A DNA stretch of 64,000 bases. It comes from a virus. The number at the start of each line of letters is the position of its first letter. The first letter of the stretch is position 1. Below are positions 14,524 through 19,855 of this stretch, piece after piece. A model generated the notes under the pieces. The model was not told the origin of the DNA. It ran no database searches and was given only the letters and a program-made list of their open reading frames with translations. Made by a program: the position numbers and the translations under genes. The stretch lies in IMG/VR virus record IMGVR_UViG_3300042869_000676, positions 1-64,000 of that record; one strand, given 5' to 3'.

Positions 14524-14694
14524 ATGCCCCTACCAGAAGAAGCAACTTCCACAATGAATACACTGCGATTCATTTACAGTAAGTATAAAGCTGAATTCGA
14601 TAAAGCTCTCAAGTATGATGAGAAGAAAGATCGCAAGTATCAGAACGAAATGAGGAAATTGCAACGAGAAAAGCTTAAACAACAAATAGCTTAA
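14524..14694 (+). CDS. Very small basic helical protein
   Basis: 56 residues, ATG 14524 to TAA 14692-14694, too short for usual ORF cut-offs. Lysine-rich helix (YKAEFDKALKYDEKKDRKYQNEMRKLQREKLKQQ) with coiled-coil character. Sits one base after the previous stop and 7 bases before a tRNA. Supported by position and codon pattern only. Confidence 0.5.
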   Translation: MPLPEEATSTMNTLRFIYSKYKAEFDKALKYDEKKDRKYQNEMRKLQREKLKQQIA

Positions 14695-14701
14695 TAGTTT
14701 A

Positions 14702-14776
14702 GTCCTTATCGTATAACGGATAATACAAGGCTCTTCTAAAGCCTCAATGAAAGTTCGATTCTTTCTGGGGACACCA
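14702..14776 (+). tRNA. tRNA-Arg (anticodon TCT)
   Basis: Acceptor GTCCTTA (14702-14708) pairs with TGGGGAC (two T-G pairs). Anticodon stem AGGCT/AGCCT holds loop CTTCTAA with TCT at 14735-14737. T-arm GAAAG-TTCGATT-CTTTC. CCA is encoded at 14774-14776. Reads AGA. Confidence 0.93.
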
Positions 14777-14778
14777 TC

Positions 14779-14851
14779 GGGCAGATAGCTTAGTGGTTAA
14801 AGCAAAGAACTCATAATTCTGTGATCGGGGGTTCAAGTCCCTCTCTGCCCA
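14779..14851 (+). tRNA. tRNA with CAT anticodon (probably Ile2, possibly elongator Met)
   Basis: Acceptor GGGCAGA pairs perfectly with TCTGCCC. Anticodon loop CTCATAA has CAT at 14812-14814. T-arm GGGGG-TTCAAGT-CCCTC. No CCA is encoded. AGCTTAGTGGTTA-AGC and TTCAAGTCC look like bacterial tRNA-Ile2, which reads AUA after lysidine modification of C34. A Watson-Crick first pair argues against an initiator. The identity between Ile2 and elongator Met cannot be settled by eye. Confidence 0.85.
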
Positions 14852-14865
14852 TTTCTTTAGAGACA

Positions 14866-14968
14866 AAAGGTGAACCACTTATCTCTTAATACTAAAAGAC
14901 GAAAGCTGAACTAGATAATACTTAATAACGAAAGGTGAACTACTTAATACGTAATAACGAAAGGTGAA
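14866..14968 (+). repeat. AAAGGTGAA direct repeats
   Basis: Four copies of AAAG(G/C)TGAA at 14866, 14902, 14931 and 14960 (steps 36, 29, 29), the last two inside near-identical 29-bp units containing TAATAACG. The same word occurs twice at 17722 and 17757, again just before a G-rich array. Confidence 0.75.
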
Positions 14969-14994
14969 TGCGTTAATAAGTAATAATAAAAACA

Positions 14995-15093
14995 GGGGTA
15001 GGTAGGGGTAGGTAGGGGTAGGTAGGGGTAGGTAGGGGTAGGTAGGGGTAGGTAGGGGTAGGTAGGGGTAGGTAGGGGTAGGTAGGGGTAGGT
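14995..15093 (+). repeat. Tandem repeat GGGGTAGGTA, about 10 copies
   Basis: A 10-bp unit repeated without interruption for 99 bases, all G on the plus strand. Capable of G-quadruplex formation. Followed by TTGAGA...TCTCAA (15097-15119), an inverted repeat that also follows the array at 17791-17954. Confidence 0.95.
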
Positions 15094-15130
15094 GAATTGA
15101 GATTGGTTCTCAGTCTCAACGGTGGAGCAG

Positions 15131-15158
15131 AAAAAACCCGCCCTTTTCGGGGCGGGTC
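15131..15158 (-). terminator. Rho-independent terminator of the minus-strand DUF932-like gene
   Basis: On the minus strand ACCCGCCCC-gaaaa-GGGCGGGT is followed by TTTTTT. An almost identical copy lies at 19125-19151 downstream of another minus gene. Confidence 0.9.
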
Positions 15159-15177
15159 GCTTTGGCGATCTCTGCGA

Positions 15178-15975
15178 TTAGTTAGCGCCGATCTCGGCAG
15201 GCAAAACAACGTTGATTCCTGCGAATGGGTCGAGGACGCTGTGAAGGATCGAGGACCGAATCGGGAGAGCGTTCAAATTCCCCTTGTAGATTTCGGTGAA
15301 GGCATTGTGAAGGCTCCAGAGGTTGCGCGGTGCAAACTCTTCGTGCAAGGGCTTGTCCCACTGGTCGAGCACATCGGCGATCATATTTTTGCCGATTGCG
15401 CCAGACCGATAAGAGCGCAAGATGAGGTTTCCAGCGGTCTCGTCGTCGAGATTCGTGTTCGTGTATTTTTTGACGCGGGTCTCGTGGTTCGTCCACATCT
15501 CGCCAAGCTTACCAAGCGCTTCGCCCATTTTCTTGGGTAGGTCGAGCATGATGTTGGTGGTGTGGCGGCGACCGATCACAATTTCGTTGTGGAAAACAAG
15601 ATTGTCGCAGACGAAAGGTGCGTTGCCAGCGCAAATGCCAGCGCGAAAATCTTTGCAGTGCGAGTTACGCAAGCCGACAACGGTGCCAGAGGTAGCGCCG
15701 TCTTTTTTCATGTCGATCTGAAACAAGCCAAAGTAATTTTGACCATATTTTGCAAGGGTGTGGTGTTCTTTGATTACGCTCAGGCCTTTTTCTGCGAGCT
15801 GGTCGCGGAAAATTTCGACCATGCGATTGTGGCTCACTGGCACGAAGCTGCGGGTAGTTTCGGGCAAGGGGACGTTGCCGATATCGGCAAATTCTACGGC
15901 GACGTTTCTGCCTCCTGCAACGTGCAGGTTCAACTCGCGCTTCTGATTAACTTGGGGGACATTTACAGTTTCCAT
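15178..15975 (-). CDS. DUF932-like phage/plasmid protein
   Basis: 265 residues. The middle has the typical DUF932 pattern VVGLRNSHCKDFRAG...FVCDNLVFHNEIVIGRRHT (about residues 99-140), preceded by the FVPVSHNRMVEIFRDQL and YFGLFQID segments. This family is common on plasmids and phages and in conjugative elements; its function is not established, though proposals link it to DNA metabolism or to protection from host systems. Start ATG 15975. A 7-bp inverted repeat CGACTAG-gtgat-CTAGTCG at 15999-16017, 24 bases upstream of the ATG, is a likely operator. Ends in a terminator at 15131-15158. Confidence 0.8.
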   Translation of the reverse strand: METVNVPQVNQKRELNLHVAGGRNVAVEFADIGNVPLPETTRSFVPVSHNRMVEIFRDQLAEKGLSVIKEHHTLAKYGQNYFGLFQIDMKKDGATSGTVVGLRNSHCKDFRAGICAGNAPFVCDNLVFHNEIVIGRRHTTNIMLDLPKKMGEALGKLGEMWTNHETRVKKYTNTNLDDETAGNLILRSYRSGAIGKNMIADVLDQWDKPLHEEFAPRNLWSLHNAFTEIYKGNLNALPIRSSILHSVLDPFAGINVVLPAEIGAN

Positions 15976-15998
15976 TTTTTTGTGTGTTTTATTGGTTG

Positions 15999-16017
15999 CG
16001 ACTAGGTGATCTAGTCG
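15999..16017 (-). promoter_or_regulatory. Operator-like inverted repeat upstream of the DUF932-like gene
   Basis: Perfect 7-bp arms CGACTAG and CTAGTCG separated by five bases, in the 5' leader region of the minus-strand gene that starts at 15975. Confidence 0.5.
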
Positions 16018-16211
16018 ATGAGGAAAAACTGAAGTATCTGTTTAGACCGTGCAAGCCTTTTTGACGAATTAGTTGAAAAGAATCTTTGGGTATTTTTGCG
16101 GAAGGTGTTGACAAGTGCTTTGATTTTTTGTTGGGAAAATTGCGCGGCGCGCTTATATCAGAAAATGGCGCAAAGTCAACCCGGTATTTTTCTTTTTAGA
16201 AATTATTTATT
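16018..16211 (+). other. Gene-free stretch with a TTGACA box
   Basis: No credible gene. GGAAGGTGTTGACAAGTG at 16100-16117 resembles the upstream regions at 12153 and 13378, but no -10 box follows at normal spacing. Confidence 0.4.
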
Positions 16212-16246
16212 TTGACAACGGTGTTTTATTCTGGTAAAATAAAACA
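16212..16246 (+). promoter_or_regulatory. Strong sigma70-type promoter without a downstream gene
   Basis: TTGACA (16212-16217), 17-nt spacer, TAAAAT (16235-16240). Predicted start about 16247, at the first base of a GGGGTAGG repeat. The next hairpin terminator is at 16314-16347; no open frame lies between. Confidence 0.7.
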
Positions 16247-16292
16247 GGGGTAGGAAAATTTTGATTAGGGGTAGGTAGGGGTAGGGGTAGGA
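16245..16292 (+). repeat. GGGGTAGG repeats with AAAATTT
   Basis: GGGGTAGGAAAATTTT at about 16246 and a cluster GGGGTAGGTAGGGGTAGGGGTAGGAAAATTT ending at 16298. It is the same composite word as in the arrays at 17369-17390 and 17791-17954. Directly precedes the parS-like palindrome. Confidence 0.85.
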
Positions 16293-16295
16293 AAA

Positions 16296-16315
16296 TTTGT
16301 TCCACGTGGAACAAA
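16296..16315. other. 20-bp perfect palindrome with a parS-like core
   Basis: TTTGTTCCACGTGGAACAAA. The inner 16 bases TGTTCCACGTGGAACA (16298-16313) agree with the bacterial chromosomal ParB site as I recall it (TGTTNCACGTGNAACA). No parA or parB is in the window. The half-site GTGGAACA makes up the arrays at 12069-12128 and 17990-18049. Confidence 0.75.
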
Positions 16316-16347
16316 AAAAGCGAGGCAGTTACGCCTCGCAAATTTTG
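16314..16347. terminator. Bidirectional hairpin terminator
   Basis: GCGAGGC (16320-16326) pairs with GCCTCGC (16333-16339). There is a T-run on the minus strand (AAAAAAA at 16313-16319) for the gene at 16369-16560, and AAATTTT on the plus side for the transcript from 16247. Confidence 0.8.
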
Positions 16348-16368
16348 GATGAATTATTTATTTAAAGA

Positions 16369-16560
16369 TTAACTTTTTTGAATTGGAATGAATAGTTTAG
16401 TTACTCGTTGATTTCTAGGGTGGTTCATATAATTTAAAGATATAGAATGTCCTTTGATTTTATCAATCTTCGCCTCCATACGAGTAAGGAGCCTTCGATC
16501 TTTTTCGTTTTGAGCGATCATGCAGATGCTCATTGTATCTTCTTTAACGGATGTTTTCAT
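16369..16560 (-). CDS. Small basic protein
   Basis: 63 residues, minus strand. Start ATG 16560; a second in-frame Met lies nine residues later. Helical N-terminal half (MSICMIAQNEKDRRLLTRMEAKIDKIKG) and a basic C-terminus (NHPRNQRVTKLFIPIQK). No domain recognised. Seven bases after the stop of the gene at 16568-16846 and followed by a terminator, so it is the last gene of a minus-strand unit that also contains the SleB-type hydrolase. Confidence 0.6.
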   Translation of the reverse strand: MKTSVKEDTMSICMIAQNEKDRRLLTRMEAKIDKIKGHSISLNYMNHPRNQRVTKLFIPIQKS

Positions 16561-16567
16561 GTTTCGT

Positions 16568-16846
16568 TTAGTTTTTTTGTTTTATGTATTTCTCCATCTC
16601 GTCCCGAATTTCGTCGGGCATGAAGCAAGAAAAGTATTTTTCAGAACTAGATCCTTTCCAGTCCCAGATTGAGCAGTCGTGGTTTTGACCATCTAATTCC
16701 GCTGTGAAATACCAGACGGCGCAACATTTTCCATCTATGCTCGCAGTAGGTTGAAAGCCGAGAGCATTTGAAATTTCGTCGATGGTGAAGCCAAAGATAG
16801 TTCCGGTTTTGTAATTGTTTCCGATTTCTGCGGGTGTGATTCTCAT
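16568..16846 (-). CDS. Small uncharacterised protein
   Basis: 92 residues, minus strand. Start ATG 16846 overlaps the stop of the hydrolase gene by ATGA. The middle has a GFTIDEISNALGFQPTASIDGKC segment, then W-Y-aromatic residues (CAVWYFTAELDGQNHDCSIWDWKGSS), and an acidic C-terminal helix. No family recognised. Position after a hydrolase suggests a lysis-associated or immunity-like role, but this is only a context guess. Confidence 0.65.
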   Translation of the reverse strand: MRITPAEIGNNYKTGTIFGFTIDEISNALGFQPTASIDGKCCAVWYFTAELDGQNHDCSIWDWKGSSSEKYFSCFMPDEIRDEMEKYIKQKN

Positions 16847-17280
16847 TTGTAAAAAATATGATTTTCGATTGTAACTGTTGCAAGCATTTTTTTATTCCAA
16901 GATGGATTTATTTTTGTCGTGTGATAAAACTGTGCGTTTTTCGTGTAATTAGTGGAGCCAAGATTTTGAGCAATTTTGAGAGCGTTTGACCATTTCTTGT
17001 GTTTCTTTGCTTTGTTGATCTCAGCTTCAACATCTTTGCCGTTCCAACAAGAGAACTGTTTGCGCTGCAAACAAACTTGCATTGGCGAAAGTTTGCGCGA
17101 GATTGAACGGTTGTAAATCACTTCGGCAACAGCAGACATTGCGCGAAAATCGCGCTCGCCGCCAGCCTCGGCAATCAAAGTTGCGGCGACAATCTCAGTT
17201 GCGCTGACTGTTACAACCGATTTGCTGTGCAATGAGTTCAGCCCAGAAAAAAACGCGAGGAGAAGGCAAAGGGATTTCAT
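16843..17280 (-). CDS. SleB/CwlJ-type cell-wall hydrolase with signal peptide
   Basis: 145 residues, minus strand. Residues 1-20 form a signal peptide (KSLCLLLAFFSGLNSLHS). The rest matches the Hydrolase_2 (SleB/CwlJ) domain: LIAEAGGE (35-42, catalytic Glu38), M-AVAEVIYNRS (48-59), VCLQRKQFSCW (69-79) and A-FYHTTKINPSW then IENHIFY at the end. The family cleaves peptidoglycan glycan strands and serves as the endolysin in some phages. With an export signal it would not need a holin for passage. Together with the spanin candidate at 11473 it would form a Gram-negative lysis system, though on the opposite strand 5 kb away. A short ORF overlaps its 5' end on the same strand (17195-17359). Confidence 0.85.
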   Translation of the reverse strand: MKSLCLLLAFFSGLNSLHSKSVVTVSATEIVAATLIAEAGGERDFRAMSAVAEVIYNRSISRKLSPMQVCLQRKQFSCWNGKDVEAEINKAKKHKKWSNALKIAQNLGSTNYTKNAQFYHTTKINPSWNKKMLATVTIENHIFYK

Positions 17281-17359
17281 TTTTGTTGAGGTGTTGAATG
17301 GTTTGGTAACGGGAAAAGTTGTTTGCGATAAAGATTTCAGCGAGTTCGTATTCGTTCAT
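17195..17359 (-). CDS. Possible short gene overlapping the hydrolase start
   Basis: 54 residues from ATG 17359 on the minus strand, in another frame than the hydrolase, which it overlaps by 86 bases (its signal peptide region). The unique N-terminal half (NEYELAEIFIANNFSRYQTIQHL) looks protein-like; the overlapping half is constrained by the hydrolase frame. No ribosome site is visible. May be only the leader region of the hydrolase gene. Confidence 0.3.
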   Translation of the reverse strand: MNEYELAEIFIANNFSRYQTIQHLNKNEIPLPSPRVFFWAELIAQQIGCNSQRN

Positions 17360-17368
17360 TTTTTTTGA

Positions 17369-17391
17369 GGGGTAGGGGTAGGAAAATTTAA
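17369..17391 (+). repeat. GGGGTAGGGGTAGGAAAATTT repeat unit
   Basis: A single composite unit (two GGGGTA steps then GG-AAAATTT), touching the 3' end of the minus-strand gene 17388-17621 and matching the arrays at 16245 and 17791. Confidence 0.75.
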
Positions 17392-17621
17392 CCAGACGAG
17401 TCAGCCCAGAAAGCTAATTTCTTAGATGGCGAAATGTAAAGGGATTCGTGCATAGAAAGCCGAATTTCTTTCAAGTCGGTTACGTCGGACAAAACGGCGG
17501 GGCGAGTTTTCCAGCCGTTTGCTGCGCCAAGATTAGTATAGCCAAGTACGTCGTTGAAAAAATTAACTTCAATTTTTTCGCCGTTTAACAAGAGGGTTTT
17601 TTTTCCGTGAATGTTGGTCAT
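17388..17621 (-). CDS. Small uncharacterised protein
   Basis: 77 residues, minus strand. Start ATG 17621. Beta-strand N-terminus (HGKKTLLLNGEKIEVNFFNDV), then a helical region and an aromatic C-terminus (KLAFWADSSG). No family recognised. Its stop lies inside the repeat unit at 17369-17391. Function unknown. Confidence 0.55.
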   Translation of the reverse strand: MTNIHGKKTLLLNGEKIEVNFFNDVLGYTNLGAANGWKTRPAVLSDVTDLKEIRLSMHESLYISPSKKLAFWADSSG

Positions 17622-17721
17622 GGCTAAAAACTATTTTTTTTTCGTGGTGGTTGCAAGTTTTTTTTTAGATTTATTTTTTATTTTTTGAGAAAAAAGCTTG
17701 ACAAGAGTTTCGGCAAATAGT
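17622..17721 (+). other. Gene-free spacer with TTGACA
   Basis: T-rich spacer. TTGACA at 17698-17703 with TAAAGG 17 nt downstream (17721-17726) is a weak promoter candidate that would transcribe the repeats that follow. No gene is seen. Confidence 0.4.
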
Positions 17722-17765
17722 AAAGGTGAATGAGTTCTGTTCTAATAACAAACATGAAAGGTGAA
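17722..17765 (+). repeat. AAAGGTGAA direct repeats, second cluster
   Basis: Copies at 17722-17730 and 17757-17765 (step 35), with TAATAACA alongside, as in the cluster at 14866-14968. Precedes a G-rich array in the same way. Confidence 0.7.
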
Positions 17766-17790
17766 CGTGTTAATACCTAATAACAAATCT

Positions 17791-17954
17791 AGGGGTAGGA
17801 AAATTTTTAGGGGTAGGGGTAGGAAAATTTTTAGGGGTAGGGGTAGGGGTAGGAAAATTTTTAGGGGTAGGGGTAGGAAAATTTTTAGGGGTAGGGGTAG
17901 GAAAATTTTTAGGGGTAGGGGTAGGGGTAGGAAATTTTTAGGGGTAGGGGTAGG
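17791..17954 (+). repeat. Interrupted G-rich array: seven AGGGGTAGG blocks separated by AAAATTTTT
   Basis: Blocks of (AGGGGT) x 1, 2, 3, 2, 2, 3, 2 each closed by AGG, separated by AAAATTTTT (once AAATTTTT). All G on the plus strand. Followed by TTGAGA-ttagg-TCTCAA (17959-17975). Long frames through this array are repeat artefacts. Confidence 0.95.
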
Positions 17955-17989
17955 CGTTTTGAGATTAGGTCTCAACTTCAATAAACGGC

Positions 17990-18049
17990 GTGGAACATTT
18001 CGGCACCGTGGAACATTTTCGTGGAACATTTCGCGCAGCGTGGAACATT
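17990..18049 (+). repeat. GTGGAACATT iteron-like array, four copies
   Basis: GTGGAACATT at 17990, 18008, 18021 and 18040: steps 18, 13, 19, identical to the array at 12069-12128, though the bases between the repeats differ. Lies 87-146 bases before the ATG at 18136. Confidence 0.9.
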
Positions 18050-18135
18050 TTGGCGTGCCAACCTCGTTTTTTTAGCAAAGATTTTTTTTTATTTTTTAGT
18101 CGTTTTTTTTCGTTGGGTGTGGTTTATTTCCTGCG

Positions 18136-18852
18136 ATGAAAAAAACACTTCCCTTGCTTGCTTTCGGCGCGGACGCGAAAACGTCAAAAGGCGCTTTGCT
18201 TAATTACTTGACGGGCATTTTATACTTGGCTCCGGCCAATGAAGGAGGATTTGGAAATCTTTGCGTGAATGCTTCGGCGGGTTGTCTCTTGTCCTGCCTT
18301 TTCACGGCGGGGCGGGGTCGGATGTCAAACGTTCGCCTCGGTCGAATTCGGAAGACACGTTTATTTTTTACGGATAAAAAAGCATTTTTTGAACAGTTAG
18401 AAAAGGACATCGCGCGCGGCATGAAACGGGCGGCGAAATTGGGGCTAGGGTATTGCGTGCGGCTGAACGGGACGAGCGACGTTCCCTGGGAACGTTTGGG
18501 GATTTTCGAAAAATTTCCGTCCGTGCAATTTTATGATTACACGAAAAGCGTTTCGCGTGCGCTCGCGCACGCTCGCGGGGAAATGCCGTCGAATTATTAT
18601 TTGACGTTTTCGCGCTCTGAATCAAACGAAACGGACGCGCTCGCAGTGTTGGCTGCGGGCGGCAACGTTGCGGCGGTGTTTTCCTCGCCGAATTACCCGC
18701 AAACGTGGAAAGGGTTTGAAGTGGTGGACGGTGACAAGTCGGATCTGCGTTTTTTAGACAAGCGGGGCGGCGCTGTGGTTGCGTTGTATGCGAAGGGAAA
18801 AGCGAAAAAGGACGCAAGCGGCTTCGTCATTCAAACGGGGGGCGGCGCGTGA
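18136..18852 (+). CDS. Conserved phage/plasmid-type protein with Cys cluster, function unknown
   Basis: 238 residues. The N-terminal third has CVNASAGCLLSCLFTAGRGR (about residues 43-62), three cysteines spaced C-x7-C-x3-C, followed by RKTRLFF and an acidic helix. The middle has YCVRLNGTSDVPWERLGIFEKFPSVQFYDYTKS (about 106-138), and a strand YYLTFSRSESNE follows. I have seen this arrangement in uncharacterised phage and plasmid proteins; the Cys spacing resembles a metal- or Fe-S-binding site but is not a radical-SAM CxxxCxxC. The gene is more G/C-rich than the late genes. It is the only plus-strand gene between 14.7 and 25.6 kb and lies behind the second iteron array, which may regulate it. 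Confidence 0.75.
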   Translation: MKKTLPLLAFGADAKTSKGALLNYLTGILYLAPANEGGFGNLCVNASAGCLLSCLFTAGRGRMSNVRLGRIRKTRLFFTDKKAFFEQLEKDIARGMKRAAKLGLGYCVRLNGTSDVPWERLGIFEKFPSVQFYDYTKSVSRALAHARGEMPSNYYLTFSRSESNETDALAVLAAGGNVAAVFSSPNYPQTWKGFEVVDGDKSDLRFLDKRGGAVVALYAKGKAKKDASGFVIQTGGGA

Positions 18853-18922
18853 TTTCTTTTATCGTCTTTTTGGTGGTGCTCTGGTTTATGCTATCAAAGC
18901 AAAGGGCCAAGCGATAAAACGG

Positions 18923-18952
18923 GGCGGGCCTAGCGGCTCGCCTCTTTTTTTT
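18923..18952 (+). terminator. Rho-independent terminator
   Basis: GGCGGGCC-tagc-GGCTCGCC followed by TCTTTTTTTT, 70 bases after the stop of the gene at 18136-18852. Confidence 0.8.
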
Positions 18953-19000
18953 GTGCGCGTGTGCGCGTGTGCGCGTGTGCGCGTGTGCGCGTGTGCGCGT
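18953..19000. repeat. (GTGCGCGT)6 alternating purine-pyrimidine tract
   Basis: Six perfect 8-bp units, 48 bases of uninterrupted purine-pyrimidine alternation, a classic Z-DNA-forming sequence. Seven bases later the TAGGGG array begins. Confidence 0.95.
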
Positions 19001-19006
19001 GATGCG

Positions 19007-19120
19007 TAGGGGTAGGGGTAGGGGTAGGGGTAGGGGTAGGGGTAGGGGTAGGGGTAGGGGTAGGGGTAGGGGTAGGGGTAGGGGTAGGGGTAGGGGTAGG
19101 GGTAGGGGTAGGGGTAGGGG
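19007..19120 (+). repeat. (TAGGGG)19 telomere-like G-rich array
   Basis: Nineteen perfect 6-bp units, 114 bases, G on the plus strand, able to form several stacked G-quadruplexes. Lies between the Z-DNA tract and the terminator at 19125-19151. Confidence 0.97.
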
Positions 19121-19124
19121 CACG

Positions 19125-19151
19125 AAAAAACCCGCCCTTTTCGGGGCGGGT
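19125..19151 (-). terminator. Rho-independent terminator of the minus-strand gene 19178-19708
   Basis: Minus strand ACCCGCCCC-gaaaa-GGGCGGGT then TTTTTT; virtually the same sequence as 15131-15158. Confidence 0.9.
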
Positions 19152-19177
19152 CGTTGGTTGCGTTGCGTTGCTTTGCG

Positions 19178-19708
19178 TTAGCTTACGCGGCGCACGCTCC
19201 GCACCGCAATCAAATTTTTTTCCCCTAGCGTATAACAAGCAAATTCCTTTTTCTCGGCAAATTCAGACGCGAGGCAAAGGGACTCGATCACGGCACGGGA
19301 GACGCTTTTCCCGTTGAGACGGAAAACGGTTTTGCAAGCGCGGGGCGTGCCGTCGCTGTTGTTCACGGGGTAAAGGCGGAGATAGAAAGCTCCCTTGTGC
19401 TCTATCAAACGATTCTCCATGCCGTCAACCCATTTGCCCCACGGTAAACCCTGATTCTCTGCGGGCGCGTCGCCATTGGCGCGGGCCTCGATGACCGATT
19501 GGCGGTTGTCGTGCTTTGCGCCGACTTGAACCGTTGAGCGGACTGATTTTGTGATGATGTCGGAAACTCCTTTGCGGGTTTTCATCGGGCGGCTCCATGA
19601 GACGCCAACAAATTGACCGGCGGGCACGCTCAAAAGTGCGGCGGCGATTGGTGACAAGGTGGCGGTTGCGGTTGCGGTTGCGGTGGCGGTGGCGGTGGCT
19701 GTTTTCAT
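19178..19708 (-). CDS. Uncharacterised protein with N-terminal (TA)n repeat
   Basis: 176 residues, minus strand, start ATG 19708. Residues 4-17 are an Ala-Thr dipeptide repeat coded by a GCAACC/GCCACC microsatellite, so its length may vary between relatives. The body has GVSWSRPMKTRKGVSDIITKS (about 34-54), then VGAKHDNRQSV, QGLPWGKWV (about 85-93) and an HKGAFYLRLYPV strand. The pattern recalls uncharacterised phage proteins, function unknown. G/C-rich. Transcribed towards its own terminator at 19125. Confidence 0.7.
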   Translation of the reverse strand: MKTATATATATATATATLSPIAAALLSVPAGQFVGVSWSRPMKTRKGVSDIITKSVRSTVQVGAKHDNRQSVIEARANGDAPAENQGLPWGKWVDGMENRLIEHKGAFYLRLYPVNNSDGTPRACKTVFRLNGKSVSRAVIESLCLASEFAEKKEFACYTLGEKNLIAVRSVRRVS

Positions 19709-19816
19709 ATGTGTTTTTTTTGTGTTGTTGTTGGTAACGAAAAACAGCGTGCATTTTTATTTGCCGAATTCAAGAAAAAAATCGCACGAACTATTTTTTT
19801 ATTTTTAGAAATTCGC

Positions 19817-19852
19817 TTGACACGTTTTTTGTTTTTTTGGTAGGATGCGAAA
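19817..19852 (+). promoter_or_regulatory. Sigma70-type promoter upstream of palindromes
   Basis: TTGACA (19817-19822), 18-nt spacer, TAGGAT (19841-19846). The first palindrome (19856-19875) covers the predicted start. No plus-strand gene follows for more than 5 kb, so an antisense or regulatory RNA is possible. Confidence 0.5.
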
Positions 19853-19855
19853 AAC

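Noticed and set aside
14866-14968. CRISPR array
   Set aside because: The repeat word is only 9 bases, spacing is irregular (36, 29, 29) and the sequence between copies is itself similar; no cas gene is in the window.
16154-16219. Short plus-strand ORF after TTGACA at 16108
   Set aside because: Only about 16 codons, no ribosome site, and no -10 box at normal distance from that TTGACA.
17761-18075. Long open frames on both strands with KIFRGRG or FLPLPLK repeats
   Set aside because: They are read through the G-rich array; the peptide is a pure repeat product with no start signal. The same holds for frames at 14973-15209, 18827-19123, 18930-19238 and 18951-19181.
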